In this document: one piece after another, positions 25,775 through 34,100 of the stretch
How the letters are laid out: each line of letters starts with the position of its first letter
How positions within the stretch are numbered: position 1 is the stretch's first letter
From: Blautia coccoides
GTDB taxonomy: Bacteria > Bacillota > Clostridia > Lachnospirales > Lachnospiraceae
Direction: 5' to 3'
Assembly (NCBI RefSeq): GCF_034355335.1
Contig: NZ_CP136422.1
Location: 3,506,501 to 3,570,500, forward strand
DNA: 64,000 nucleotides
The notes under the pieces: model-generated
The model's database searches: none
Told to the model about the DNA's origin: nothing
What the model saw: only the letters and a program-made list of their open reading frames with translations
Made by a program: the position numbers and the translations under genes

Positions 25775-27077
25775 CCTCGTCTTCTCTCAAAATATATAAC
25801 CCCTGGATAATAGCCAGCATAATGATGGTGCTCAGTACAGAGCTTCCGCCGTAGCTGACAAGGGGAAGGGTAATTCCCGTCATGGGTATAAATTTTGTCA
25901 CGCCGCCGATGGTGAGAAACACCTGAAACGCATATTCCGTTCCCAATCCCAGCGCGATCAGCTTATAAAATGGTTTCTTGATCTGCAGTGAAATATTGAC
26001 TACCAGCAAAAACATGCTCATACAGATCAGGATCAGGCACATGGCAAAAAGTCCGCCCAGCTCTTCACAGATCGCAGCAAACATATAGTCCTGCTTCACA
26101 AAGGGGATCATTTTCGGTGACCCCTGACAAAGCCCCATACCGAACAGGCCGCCTGTGCCGATGGCAAAAAGCCCCTGCACGATCTGATACCCTGCCCCCT
26201 CATAGACGGAGAAGGGATTTTTCCAGGCGACTACCCTCTGGCGCACATGGCCGAAGAGGAAATAAGCGCCCACAGCCGCCACACACCCTGAGCCAAGTCC
26301 TGCCAGCAGGTACAACGGCTTCTTGGTAGCCACATAGAGCATGACCACATATGTGATGAAAAACACCAGGGCACTTCCCAGGTCTCTGGATATGACCAGA
26401 ACCAGCACATAGGCAGCGGCAACTGCCGTTGTGATCACATGATCCCGAAAATCGGCCTTTTTCCTGTATAACCTGCAGGCCGCAAAAAATACAAAGATAA
26501 TCTTGACAAACTCTGAGGGCTGAAACGCAAATCCGCCGATGGAAATATTGATCTTGGCTCCATTGACATTCTTACCCAGAACAAGCACCACCAGGAGCAG
26601 AAGCATGCCTGCCGCAGCATAAAACCAGGTCCACTTGTTCAAAAAACGCAGCTTTCTTATCATTACCGGGATAACCATAGCAATGACTGTGGCGATCACC
26701 ACGATCTGAAACTGCCGTACCGCGGATTCCGTGTCCAGTCTGGCCAGCATGATAAATCCCACGGAGAGCAGCATACACATATGGTTCAGCAAAAGCAGGG
26801 ATGCCTTTTTGTAAAAAATCCTATATAGTACCTGAACCGCTATAAAATACAAAAGCTGTGCTCCGAAAAAATAAATGACTTCCATCTTTTCCGTCTTGAG
26901 AAAGATCACAAGAAACGCCACAAAATCCATAAAGAAGATCACGATAAGCTGTTTTCTTAAAATGTACCGCTTATCATCCTCAGCCTTGTATTTAAATACA
27001 CTGAAACTCTCCAGCGTATAGAGGGCTGCCAGTATCAGCAGCAGATATTTGGAAAGTTCTACAATTAAATTAATCAA
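25686..27077 (-). CDS. FtsW/RodA/SpoVE family (SEDS) glycosyltransferase
   Basis: A 463-residue membrane protein with about 12 predicted helices, polymerising lipid II glycan strands. NGAKINISIGGFAFQPSEFVK, RDLGSALVFFITYVVMLYVA (catalytic Asp region) and the C-terminal GITLPLVSYGGSSVLSTIIM are SEDS hallmarks. The tail is highly charged (EDEDEELEKQKEKRRE) and overlaps the PBP gene. The start is a TTG at 27077 with AGGTGAAG upstream. It lies 8 bp after the U32 peptidase gene. Confidence 0.88.
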   Translation of the reverse strand: MINLIVELSKYLLLILAALYTLESFSVFKYKAEDDKRYILRKQLIVIFFMDFVAFLVIFLKTEKMEVIYFFGAQLLYFIAVQVLYRIFYKKASLLLLNHMCMLLSVGFIMLARLDTESAVRQFQIVVIATVIAMVIPVMIRKLRFLNKWTWFYAAAGMLLLLVVLVLGKNVNGAKINISIGGFAFQPSEFVKIIFVFFAACRLYRKKADFRDHVITTAVAAAYVLVLVISRDLGSALVFFITYVVMLYVATKKPLYLLAGLGSGCVAAVGAYFLFGHVRQRVVAWKNPFSVYEGAGYQIVQGLFAIGTGGLFGMGLCQGSPKMIPFVKQDYMFAAICEELGGLFAMCLILICMSMFLLVVNISLQIKKPFYKLIALGLGTEYAFQVFLTIGGVTKFIPMTGITLPLVSYGGSSVLSTIIMLAIIQGLYILREDEDEELEKQKEKRREASLKGREGVREKRIKG

Positions 27078-27085
27078 ATCTTCAC

Positions 27086-29299
27086 CTACTCCACGCCCCG
27101 TTTAAAATGCCCCTTTGTAAATTCAGGCACCTGGCCGGGTACATCTTTATTTTTCTTGTAAACATCCAGAAACAGATCGAGCAGTCTTCCAGTTTCAGCT
27201 TTCCCTTCTATGGTAAAGTTCATACGGACAGCCGAAACCGATGCGGCTTTTATCTGCTCTGCTTCTCTTAAAAGTCCGGTGGGAACACTGTTGTAGATCA
27301 CATTATAACAGAAATTGCACTCACACTGGGCTGCAAAGAAATTCCCATACCTGTCCTTCAGTCTGGTAAATCCGCCTTTTTTGTCACAGACGTTATATGT
27401 CTTTTTCAGACATTGGGCTGAAATCATCATCGGATAGTTCCCATAGATGATCCACTCACTGTTTTCATTGTCTCTGCGGCGTATCTCACCGCCGTTTTGC
27501 TCCAGCGGAACTGTGGTGCGCAGTACCCCCTGTTCTTCCAGAAATGCCTTAGACTCATCGTTAAAGGCATACAAAGAGTGATCGCATACCGCCTTGTCTG
27601 CAAGCCCCAGCCTCTTTAAATATCCCAGCTCTTCTAAGTTCCGCACGAGAAAACCGTCCAGGCACCCTGCCAGATTCACAAGCTCTGCCTCTTTGCGCTC
27701 CAATATGCCCTCTCTCTGGATATAAGGAAATGCCAGATAACACTCCTTGCCAAACTCTTTTATATATTCAACAGCGTATCTGGTCTTCTCCTCAAAGCTC
27801 TCTCCCCAGAACATGGATATACTGCAGTAAATCCCATCCACCTCTGCCCGTCCAAGGGCCTCCTCCATCTGTTCCCAGGTCTCTACCGATACATAAAAAT
27901 CTTTGGAAGCTTTTTCCTTCTCCATTTTCACATTCTTATTCATCCCGGCGGCATTCATGCTCTGCCCGCACAAGGCACGCCTGTACGGCATAAGGCATTC
28001 CTTCGCCAGCTCTTCCAAACCTTTTCTTCGCAGTTCATTCAGACTCTGCATAGGCAGAAATCCCTGTTCATCTGTCTGCACATCCAGGCGTTCAAATACA
28101 AACGGGGTGCTCCCTGTCTTCTCCATCTGCTTTTTCACCCGCTCTGCGCTCAGCGGTTGGTTCTGGGCCGGCTGTACCGCTTCTCCCTGTACCTGTATAT
28201 GGATATTTCCGTATTCCAAGTCCAGTATAGCAGGGCTTCCACAGAATAGGATTACATTTCCGTAAATTTTTTCTTGCAATTTCTTGTCAACATATTGAAC
28301 TTTCAATTGCGAAAATAATTCCTCGTCACGTCTTCCCGGCCCGTTTTCTCTGTTATCCCGGGCTTTCAGATTCTGCACAGCTATCATATTCCTGCCGTTG
28401 TGCTGTTTATAATATCCCTCATTAAATCCGTCTCTTTGGTATAATTTCAAAAGCTCCTGCCTGTCACACTCCAGGACACGATAGTTCTTTGGATCCTTTT
28501 CATATAAGTCCAGATATTTTCTGTAGATCCGCGTAACACCCGCCGCATATTCCGGCTTTTTCATCCGCCCCTCGATTTTCAGGGAATAGACACCTGCCTT
28601 CAAAATCTCAGGAAGGATATCAATGGTACACATATCTTTGGGACTCAGGGGATATTCCTCTTTCCTGCCGCCAAGCTTTTTCTCTCCGTCATATACTTCA
28701 TAGGGAAGCCGACAGGGCTGGGCACATCTTCCCCTGTTGCCGCTTCTACCTCCCAGCATACTGGAAAACAGACACATACCGGAATAGCAGTAGCAGAGTG
28801 CACCGTGGATAAAGCTCTCAATCTCCATGCCTGTCTCCTGATAAATCCTATGAATTTCCTCCAGAGACAGCTCACGGGCTGTCACGATCCTGGATGCTCC
28901 TGCTTCTTTTAAAAGCTGTGCCCCATTTGCTCCCGTCACGGCCATCTGGGTACTCACATGGATAGGCAGTTCCGGAAATTCCCTCCTGATAAAAGAGAGA
29001 ACCCCATAGTCCTGCACGATCACACCGTCCACGCCCCGCTCATAGTAAGGAGCCAGGTAGGTATATAACTGCTCCTCCAGCTCCCTGTTTTTCAGCAGGG
29101 TATTCACTGTCATATAAATTTTCTTTCCGTGCAGGTGAGTGAAATCTATGGCCTCAAGCAGCTCATCCGCGTCCGGGTTTTTGGCATATGCCCTGGCCCC
29201 AAACATCTTACCGCCAATATAGACCGCATCCGCCCCCGCTGTCACAGCGGCCCGCAGCCCCTCATATGAGCCGGCAGGCGCCAGCAGTTCTGCTCTCAT
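27086..29299 (-). CDS. Peptidase U32 family protein
   Basis: A 737-residue U32-family protein with N-terminal AELLAPAGSYEGLRAAVTAGADAVYIGG (TIM-barrel start, shown in parts) and the family signature ESFIHGALCYCYSGMCLFSS followed by the cysteine-rich GNRGRCAQPCRLPYEV (about 165-205). A DUF3656-like insert and a second Cys-containing region (CECNFCYNVIYN near 690) follow. Members include collagenase-like proteins and RlhA, which hydroxylates 23S rRNA; the latter role is plausible. Specific activity is not determinable from sequence. Confidence 0.85.
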   Translation of the reverse strand: MRAELLAPAGSYEGLRAAVTAGADAVYIGGKMFGARAYAKNPDADELLEAIDFTHLHGKKIYMTVNTLLKNRELEEQLYTYLAPYYERGVDGVIVQDYGVLSFIRREFPELPIHVSTQMAVTGANGAQLLKEAGASRIVTARELSLEEIHRIYQETGMEIESFIHGALCYCYSGMCLFSSMLGGRSGNRGRCAQPCRLPYEVYDGEKKLGGRKEEYPLSPKDMCTIDILPEILKAGVYSLKIEGRMKKPEYAAGVTRIYRKYLDLYEKDPKNYRVLECDRQELLKLYQRDGFNEGYYKQHNGRNMIAVQNLKARDNRENGPGRRDEELFSQLKVQYVDKKLQEKIYGNVILFCGSPAILDLEYGNIHIQVQGEAVQPAQNQPLSAERVKKQMEKTGSTPFVFERLDVQTDEQGFLPMQSLNELRRKGLEELAKECLMPYRRALCGQSMNAAGMNKNVKMEKEKASKDFYVSVETWEQMEEALGRAEVDGIYCSISMFWGESFEEKTRYAVEYIKEFGKECYLAFPYIQREGILERKEAELVNLAGCLDGFLVRNLEELGYLKRLGLADKAVCDHSLYAFNDESKAFLEEQGVLRTTVPLEQNGGEIRRRDNENSEWIIYGNYPMMISAQCLKKTYNVCDKKGGFTRLKDRYGNFFAAQCECNFCYNVIYNSVPTGLLREAEQIKAASVSAVRMNFTIEGKAETGRLLDLFLDVYKKNKDVPGQVPEFTKGHFKRGVE

Positions 29300-29330
29300 A
29301 ATCTGTCTCCTTCAAAAATACTGTTGATAG

Positions 29331-29367
29331 AAAAAGGGCGTGTTGCTTCTGTCCGAAGCGCGCCCCC
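29331..29367 (-). terminator. Terminator after zapA
   Basis: On the minus strand GGGCG-GCTTC pairs with GAAGC-CGCCC (a two-part stem) and is followed by TTTTT. It sits 24 bp after the zapA stop and ends the ruvA-ruvB-zapA transcript. Confidence 0.8.
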
Positions 29368-29390
29368 TATGATTCTGTGTTCCGGAAGTT

Positions 29391-29798
29391 TTATTTTAAA
29401 AGTTCTTCCAGTTCCTTTTCCAGTTCCTCTATTCTGTTCTGCAGCTTATCTAACTGTTCATTTTTAAGTGCCACATCTTTTCTGGCATTTTCAAGCTGTA
29501 CCTGGCTGGTGATCAGGTCGTGTTTCAGATCATACATTTCCCTGTCCTTGGCTTCCAGGTCCTCCTCAAAAATTTCCGCCTGACGCTTTGCTTTAAAATA
29601 ATCATCTGCCACATTCAGGCTCAAAAGCGTATGTTTTGTCTCCACGGACTGACGGCTGTAACCTGGGAGCTGTCCCAGTTCCGTCATTTTATTGTTCATA
29701 TAAGATGCAACCTTCTGCAGGTATTCTTCACTTTCATATCCGCTCAGGGTAATAATCTTGCCTCCGATTAAAACCTGTGTAGTATTCTTTACTGCCAT
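29391..29798 (-). CDS. zapA: Cell division protein ZapA
   Basis: A 135-residue protein that binds and bundles FtsZ. TTQVLIGGKIITLSGYESEEYLQKVASYMN is the conserved N-terminal beta-beta-alpha head (quoted only in outline: VLIGGK, GYESEEYLQ), followed by a long coiled coil (about 60-135, EIFEEDLEAKDREMYDLKHD). The extended coiled-coil tail is longer than in E. coli ZapA but common in Clostridia. The ATG has a GGAG box; a 35-nt hairpin repeat lies 30 bp upstream. Confidence 0.85.
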   Translation of the reverse strand: MAVKNTTQVLIGGKIITLSGYESEEYLQKVASYMNNKMTELGQLPGYSRQSVETKHTLLSLNVADDYFKAKRQAEIFEEDLEAKDREMYDLKHDLITSQVQLENARKDVALKNEQLDKLQNRIEELEKELEELLK

Positions 29799-29827
29799 TC
29801 AAGGGCTCCTCCCGATTCTCATTCATG

Positions 29828-29862
29828 ACAACAGAAAGTTCACGGAGCGTGCTTTCCATTGT
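29828..29862. repeat. 35-nt hairpin repeat C1
   Basis: ACAACAGAAAG and CTTTCCATTGT bracket a TT-C-C...GCGTG middle. It has the same length and arms as C2 (32967-33001) and C3 (49776-49810). It lies between ruvB and zapA. Confidence 0.7.
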
Positions 29863-29920
29863 CTGCATTTTATTTCCACTGTCTATTATAATCGAAATAT
29901 GCAGAAAAACAACCTTTTTC

Positions 29921-30925
29921 TCATTCCCCTGTCTGATCCAGTCCCAAATGGTGATATGCCAGTTCACTTGCCACTCTTCCCCTGGGGGTTCGGAGAAGGA
30001 ATCCATTCTTGATCAGATAAGGTTCGTAGACATCCTCAATGGTACCGGAATCCTCTCCAATTGCCGCGGCAAGGGTATCCAGACCCACAGGCCCGCCGGA
30101 AAAACGCTGGATCACAGTGGTGAGCAGCAGCCGGTCTGTCTGGTCAAGTCCATACCTGTCCACCTCCAGAAGGTCCATGGCAAAATCGGCAACCTCTTTT
30201 GTGATCTTCCCGTCATACCGCACCTGGGCAAAATCCCTGACTCTCTTTAAAAGCCTGTTTGCAAGTCTGGGGGTACCTCGGGAACGTTTTGCCATCTCCC
30301 AGGCGCCTTCCTCGTCGATCTCCACGCCCAATACTTTTGCGGAATGCAGTATAATGATCTTCAATTCCTCTTCCGTATAAAATTCCAGATGATGCACAAC
30401 TCCGAATCTGTCCCGAAGAGGTGCCGTCAGAAGGCCTGCCCTGGTAGTGGCTCCCACCAGAGTAAATTTTGGAAGATCAAGCCGGATAGAACGGGCAGCA
30501 GTACCCTTTCCTATCATGATATCAATGGCATAATCCTCCATTGCCGGATAGAGCACTTCCTCCACCTGTCGGTTCAGCCTGTGTATCTCATCCACAAAGA
30601 GCACATCATGCTCCTGCAGATTGTTAAGGATGGCTGCCATCTCCCCCGGCTTTTCAATGGCCGGACCACTGGTCACTTTCATATGTACTCCCAGCTCATT
30701 GGCTATAATGCCTGCCAGCGTAGTCTTGCCCAGTCCGGGAGGCCCGTAAAACAGTACATGGTCCAGCGCATCATTTCTCTGTTTTGCAGCTTCTATATAT
30801 ACCTTCAGGTTATTCTTTGCCTTTTCCTGGCCGATATAGTCGTCCAGATATTGAGGGCGCAGATTACCTTCTATTTTCAGGTCTTCTTCTATTACGTCTG
30901 TGCTAATCACTCTTTTTTTATCCAT
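29921..30925 (-). CDS. ruvB: Holliday junction branch migration helicase RuvB
   Basis: A 334-residue AAA+ motor that drives branch migration with RuvA. Walker A is [11 protein letters not shown] (about 61), Walker B is [11 protein letters not shown], sensor 1 is in [18 protein letters not shown] with the arginine finger region, and the C-terminal winged helix carries [16 protein letters not shown]. Length is canonical. It begins 12 bp after the ruvA stop. Confidence 0.97.
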   Translation of the reverse strand: MDKKRVISTDVIEEDLKIEGNLRPQYLDDYIGQEKAKNNLKVYIEAAKQRNDALDHVLFYGPPGLGKTTLAGIIANELGVHMKVTSGPAIEKPGEMAAILNNLQEHDVLFVDEIHRLNRQVEEVLYPAMEDYAIDIMIGKGTAARSIRLDLPKFTLVGATTRAGLLTAPLRDRFGVVHHLEFYTEEELKIIILHSAKVLGVEIDEEGAWEMAKRSRGTPRLANRLLKRVRDFAQVRYDGKITKEVADFAMDLLEVDRYGLDQTDRLLLTTVIQRFSGGPVGLDTLAAAIGEDSGTIEDVYEPYLIKNGFLLRTPRGRVASELAYHHLGLDQTGE

Positions 30926-30937
30926 GCTCTCATCCCA

Positions 30938-31555
30938 CTAAAAATTCATTTTCTTCAATGCCTGTTTCAGTATCTCCTCCACGTTCATATCAGGAGACAC
31001 ATCCACCTGCTTCACAGCCCGCAAAGCCTCGCTGCCGGAATAACCAAGCGCGGTGAGCGCCTGCACAGCTTCCTTTTTGGCATCCACAAGATCACCTGTC
31101 TCCGCCTGGGAGGCTTCCTGCACATGCATGGTCTTTGTATCAAATGCCTCCTGCAAATCCAGCTTGTCCTTCAGCTCCAGTATCATCTTCTGTGCCGTCT
31201 TCTTTCCCACACCGGGCGCTCGGGAAATGGTCTTAATATCATCAGAGAGCACTGCAAACCGCAATTCATCGGCAGACAGACCGGAAAGGATCCCAAGGGC
31301 CGCCTTCGGTCCGATCCCGCTGACTCCCAAGAGCATCCTAAACATTTTCAGATCATCCCGTGTGAGAAAGCCATACAACTGCATGGCATCCTCCCGCACA
31401 TGGAGATGTGTATGTATTTTCACCTCCTGTCCCGGACGCAGGGTGCCATCCAGGGCAGAGGCGGGCATGGATATATTATATCCTATGTCACCGCATTCCA
31501 GGATCAGTTTTTCCTCTTCTATTTCAACTACTTCGCCTTTTAAGTATGCAATCAT
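30938..31555 (-). CDS. ruvA: Holliday junction DNA helicase RuvA
   Basis: A 205-residue junction-binding partner of RuvB. Domain I is the OB fold starting MIAYLKGEVVEIEEEK. Domain II has helix-hairpin-helix motifs (LLGVSGIGPKAALGILSG and SRAPGVGKKTAQKMILELKD), and domain III (about 155-205, ALTALGYSGSEALRAVKQV) binds RuvB. The start overlaps the Gx transporter stop by 4 bp. Confidence 0.97.
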   Translation of the reverse strand: MIAYLKGEVVEIEEEKLILECGDIGYNISMPASALDGTLRPGQEVKIHTHLHVREDAMQLYGFLTRDDLKMFRMLLGVSGIGPKAALGILSGLSADELRFAVLSDDIKTISRAPGVGKKTAQKMILELKDKLDLQEAFDTKTMHVQEASQAETGDLVDAKKEAVQALTALGYSGSEALRAVKQVDVSPDMNVEEILKQALKKMNF

Positions 31556-32043
31556 GTCAAGTCCTTTCCAGGTATTCGTTTCATAATCTCACCGGACAGA
31601 ATACCGATCAGCAGTCCGGTCAGCAGCCCTGCTATCAGAAGCACGGGAAGGTAATAAAAAAGATTCACATTCTCCACCACACAGACCGCAATGAGGATCT
31701 GTCCGATATTATGTGTCACACCGCCGGCAATGCTCACTCCGGCCACAGAAAAACTGTCGTTTTTTTTCAGCAGCACCATGACCAGCAGACTAAGCGCTGC
31801 CCCAGACAGACTGAACAATATGGAAAACAGATTTCCGAACAAAAATCCGATCACCAGTATTCTTATAAAAGAGACTGCTGCTGCCTCTCTCCAGCCAAAA
31901 AGGTACAAAAGGATCACGGTCACCAGATTCGCAAGTCCCAGCTTAATTCCCGGTATCCCCGCAAAAACCGGGAGCAGAGTTTCCACATATCCAAATATAA
32001 TGGCAAGTGCCGCAAACAGCCCCATATACGCTGTCTTCCTCAT
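31552..32043 (-). CDS. Gx transporter family protein (HepT-like membrane protein)
   Basis: A 163-residue polytopic membrane protein with about five hydrophobic segments. The order AYMGLFAALAIIFGYVETLL, IPGIKLGLANLVTVILLYLF and GGVTHNIGQILIA matches the Gx transporter / heptaprenyl diphosphate synthase component I family, which has an ECF-S-like fold. It is regularly found with NusG-II, ApbE and Rnf genes in Clostridia, as here. Substrate unknown. Confidence 0.8.
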   Translation of the reverse strand: MRKTAYMGLFAALAIIFGYVETLLPVFAGIPGIKLGLANLVTVILLYLFGWREAAAVSFIRILVIGFLFGNLFSILFSLSGAALSLLVMVLLKKNDSFSVAGVSIAGGVTHNIGQILIAVCVVENVNLFYYLPVLLIAGLLTGLLIGILSGEIMKRIPGKDLT

Positions 32044-32101
32044 AACTCTCTCTCCCTTACAGTCTCACGGTCCAATAACACCATCCATGCTGTCCCACCG
32101 C

Positions 32102-32198
32102 CTCTGTGTCCCATGCAATTCTGTGTCTTTGCACTTATGCATTCCACGCACTTATATGTCCTTACACTTCTGCAATCCATGTACCTATTCCTTTATGA
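32102..32198. repeat. Degenerate 33-bp tandem repeat (three units)
   Basis: Three successive 32-33-bp units (about 32102-32133, 32134-32166, 32167-32198) share CTTNTGCA-T--A-GCAC-type blocks. The repeat overlaps the last codons of the NusG-II gene and fills the 150-bp gap before the Gx transporter. Confidence 0.5.
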
Positions 32199-32564
32199 TG
32201 CGACCGCATCAGGGCCATCAGAAGGCTTCCCGTCTATGATCTCTAGCACGACCCTGTTTGGCAGACAGACAATAGTACCGCCTTTTTTTGATATCTTCTT
32301 CTGCTTCATACAGAGATGATCCGGACAGTCCGCCTCTGTCATAGTCACAGAGCCATCTTTGATCACACACACATTTGTATCACCAATATGGATCACCTGG
32401 TCTTCCTCCAATGAATAAATCCCGTATTCTTCTCCGTCCACAGTGATACGAAGCTGTGCTTTTTCGTATGTAAACTGGCCTCGTATATAGGGAATAAACC
32501 AGCATAAAAAAGCGATCAGCAACACTATGCCAATCAGTTCCATATCTCTTTTTTTTATTTTCAT
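32193..32564 (-). CDS. NusG domain II-containing protein
   Basis: A 123-residue protein with a single N-terminal TM or signal segment (LIGIVLLIAFLCWFIPYI) and a NusG domain II/KOW-like fold (YEKAQLRITVDGEEYGIYSL, VTMTEADCPDHLCMKQKKIS). The CPDHLC pair of cysteines is typical. These proteins accompany Gx transporter and ApbE genes. The promoter at 32571-32599 predicts a transcript starting almost at the ATG at 32564, so either the mRNA is nearly leaderless or the ATG at 32543 is used. Confidence 0.75.
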   Translation of the reverse strand: MKIKKRDMELIGIVLLIAFLCWFIPYIRGQFTYEKAQLRITVDGEEYGIYSLEEDQVIHIGDTNVCVIKDGSVTMTEADCPDHLCMKQKKISKKGGTIVCLPNRVVLEIIDGKPSDGPDAVAS

Positions 32565-32570
32565 TTTTAC

Positions 32571-32599
32571 ATTCTAACATAAGAAGGGGCAAAATGCAA
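32571..32599 (-). promoter_or_regulatory. Sigma-A promoter of the NusG-II gene
   Basis: Minus strand: -35 TTGCAT (32594-32599), 17-nt spacer, -10 TAGAAT (32571-32576), with TGT before the -10 (extended). It lies directly after the terminator at 32630-32669, so this is a new transcription unit for NusG-II, Gx transporter and ruvAB. Confidence 0.7.
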
Positions 32600-32629
32600 A
32601 TGTACGTTCGCAGTCGATATAATAGGCAG

Positions 32630-32669
32630 AAAAAAAGACCGGACAAGAGCTGCCAAAGCCCTGCGGTCT
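32630..32669 (-). terminator. Intrinsic terminator downstream of rnf-apbE
   Basis: On the minus strand AGACCG-CAGGGCT pairs with AGCTCTTG-CGGTCT and is followed by a T-run. It is the first terminator after apbE, beyond the B2 element, and B2 starts within 10 bp of it. Confidence 0.75.
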
Positions 32670-32679
32670 GCCAATACCA

Positions 32680-33088
32680 GGAAAGTGCTTGCAGCGTGTT
32701 GGGGGCGGGAGGGTAGGTATCCTTGGGCGAGGTTAAGTGGAAGGTTCTACGGTAACAGTTCAACCTTCCTCTGTCCCGCGAGGTGTTGCCTTGCATTTGC
32801 AAGGCAATCCCGAGGCAACCACGCGCCAGACTGCGTTTTTTGCAGTCTGTGTGCATGCTTTTGTTGCTATGAAGCCGAAAGGCTGAATAGCAACGTCCTA
32901 CGAGATCCACTGCTTACTAAGACTTAGGCGCAAGCCCATTGGCGAACGTCTTAGTCGCAGTTCTCGACAATAGGAAGTTCGCACAGCGTACTTTCTATTG
33001 TATGCAGTTAGCTCGGAGGTTCTGGAATCTCGAGCCCAAGGATACACACCCGCCGCCCCCCCCCCCCCAACACGCTGCAAGCACTTTC
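32680..33088 (+). repeat. Class B long-hairpin element, copy B2
   Basis: A 409-bp element filling the gap between apbE and the NusG-II terminator. Outer arms 32680-32728 and 33033-33088 pair almost throughout; the breaks are around a run of 13 C at 33056-33068. Core blocks GAGGTTAAGTGGA, GAGATCCACTGC, GACTTAGGCGC, CGTCTTAGTCG, GTTAGCTC and GGAATCTCGAG follow copy B1 in order. About 150 nt is inserted in the GTGGA/TCCAC hairpin loop, itself made of nested stems. Repeat C2 lies within the 3' half. It starts after ATACCAGGAA and ends TTCCGTCCCCC, as class A does. No credible reading frame. Confidence 0.75.
32967..33001. repeat. 35-nt hairpin repeat C2 (inside B2)
   Basis: ACAATAGGAAG and CTTTCTATTGT arms, with the same 35-nt length as C1 and C3. 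In B1 the corresponding place reads directly from AGTTATCG to GTTAGCTC, so C2 looks inserted into, or an extended loop of, the B core. Confidence 0.7.
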
Positions 33089-33098
33089 CGTCCCCCTC

Positions 33099-34100
33099 TT
33101 ATTCTTTCAATTCCACCCCACCCGTCTTCTCCACCGTCCCATCTTTCATCACAAACACAGCCTCCACCCCAGAACTATCCTCAATCATCTTCCTCCCCTT
33201 TTCATACCCCAATATCAAACAACTGGTACTGAGCGCATCCCCTTCCAGAGAACTGTCTGATAAAACAGTCACCTGCGCCAGATCTGTCTCCACCGGATAT
33301 CCTGTCTTTGGGTCCAGCACATGATAGTATAATTCCCCGTCAACTTCAAAATACCTCTCATATATCCCTGAGGACACCACAGAAGTCCCCACCGAGTCCA
33401 CATAGGACACGATCTCATTTCTCTCAGCAAAAGGCTTCTGGATCCCAATCTCCCAGGGACTTCCATCTTCCTTCTCCCCGATAGTAAGCACGTTTCCTCC
33501 AAGATTGATAAAACCCCTTTCAATACCTTGGGAAACCAGATATTCCTTAAGCCGGTCCGCTATATACCCCTTGGCCAGCGCGCCTAAATCCAGCATGGTA
33601 TCCTGCTCATCAAACCGCACTGTATTATCCGGTTCCAGATGTACCAGGGAATAATCCACCTTTTCAAGTACCTTTTTGATCTGCCCCGCATCCGGGACTT
33701 TCGGATTTTCGCTTTTAAAGTCCCATATATCAGACAGCGGGGCCACAGAGATATCAAATCTTCCGTCTGTCTTATCATAATACTCCTTCGCGCAGGCAAG
33801 CAGAGCGTACAGATCATCTGACACGGCCACTTCATTTTCTGTCCTGTGGTTCAGGCGGTAAAGCTCACTTTCCTCTTTTGTTCTGCTGAAGGTATTCTCA
33901 TATCCGCCGCACATGGCAAACACTTCATCCAGCAGCTTTTCTCCCTGTTCTTTACTTTCACAATAGATGGAGACAGAAATCATGGTGTCAAAAAAGAATC
34001 CCTTTTTTGACACCATGTCTTTTTTCTTCTGTCCGCAGCCGCCCATAAGGAGACAGACGGCTGTCAGACATATTAAAATATAGATTTGTTTCTTATTCAT
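33099..34100 (-). CDS. apbE: FAD:protein FMN transferase (ApbE)
   Basis: A 333-residue lipoprotein that attaches FMN covalently to Thr/Ser of target proteins. The N-terminus has a signal with lipobox (CLLMGGCG). The FAD-binding ApbE motifs are LDLGALAKGYIADRL, RGFINLGGNVLTIG and LSDSSLEGDALSTSCLILG with the Mg-binding Asp. Start: the ATG at 34100 overlaps the rnfB stop (TGATG). Its likely substrates are RnfG and RnfD, encoded just upstream in the same operon. Confidence 0.93.
   Translation of the reverse strand: MNKKQIYILICLTAVCLLMGGCGQKKKDMVSKKGFFFDTMISVSIYCESKEQGEKLLDEVFAMCGGYENTFSRTKEESELYRLNHRTENEVAVSDDLYALLACAKEYYDKTDGRFDISVAPLSDIWDFKSENPKVPDAGQIKKVLEKVDYSLVHLEPDNTVRFDEQDTMLDLGALAKGYIADRLKEYLVSQGIERGFINLGGNVLTIGEKEDGSPWEIGIQKPFAERNEIVSYVDSVGTSVVSSGIYERYFEVDGELYYHVLDPKTGYPVETDLAQVTVLSDSSLEGDALSTSCLILGYEKGRKMIEDSSGVEAVFVMKDGTVEKTGGVELKE

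Noticed and set aside
29734..30006. Minus-strand frame overlapping the ruvB end and zapA start
   Set aside because: It overlaps two certain genes on the same strand, has no ribosome binding site and contains the C1 hairpin.
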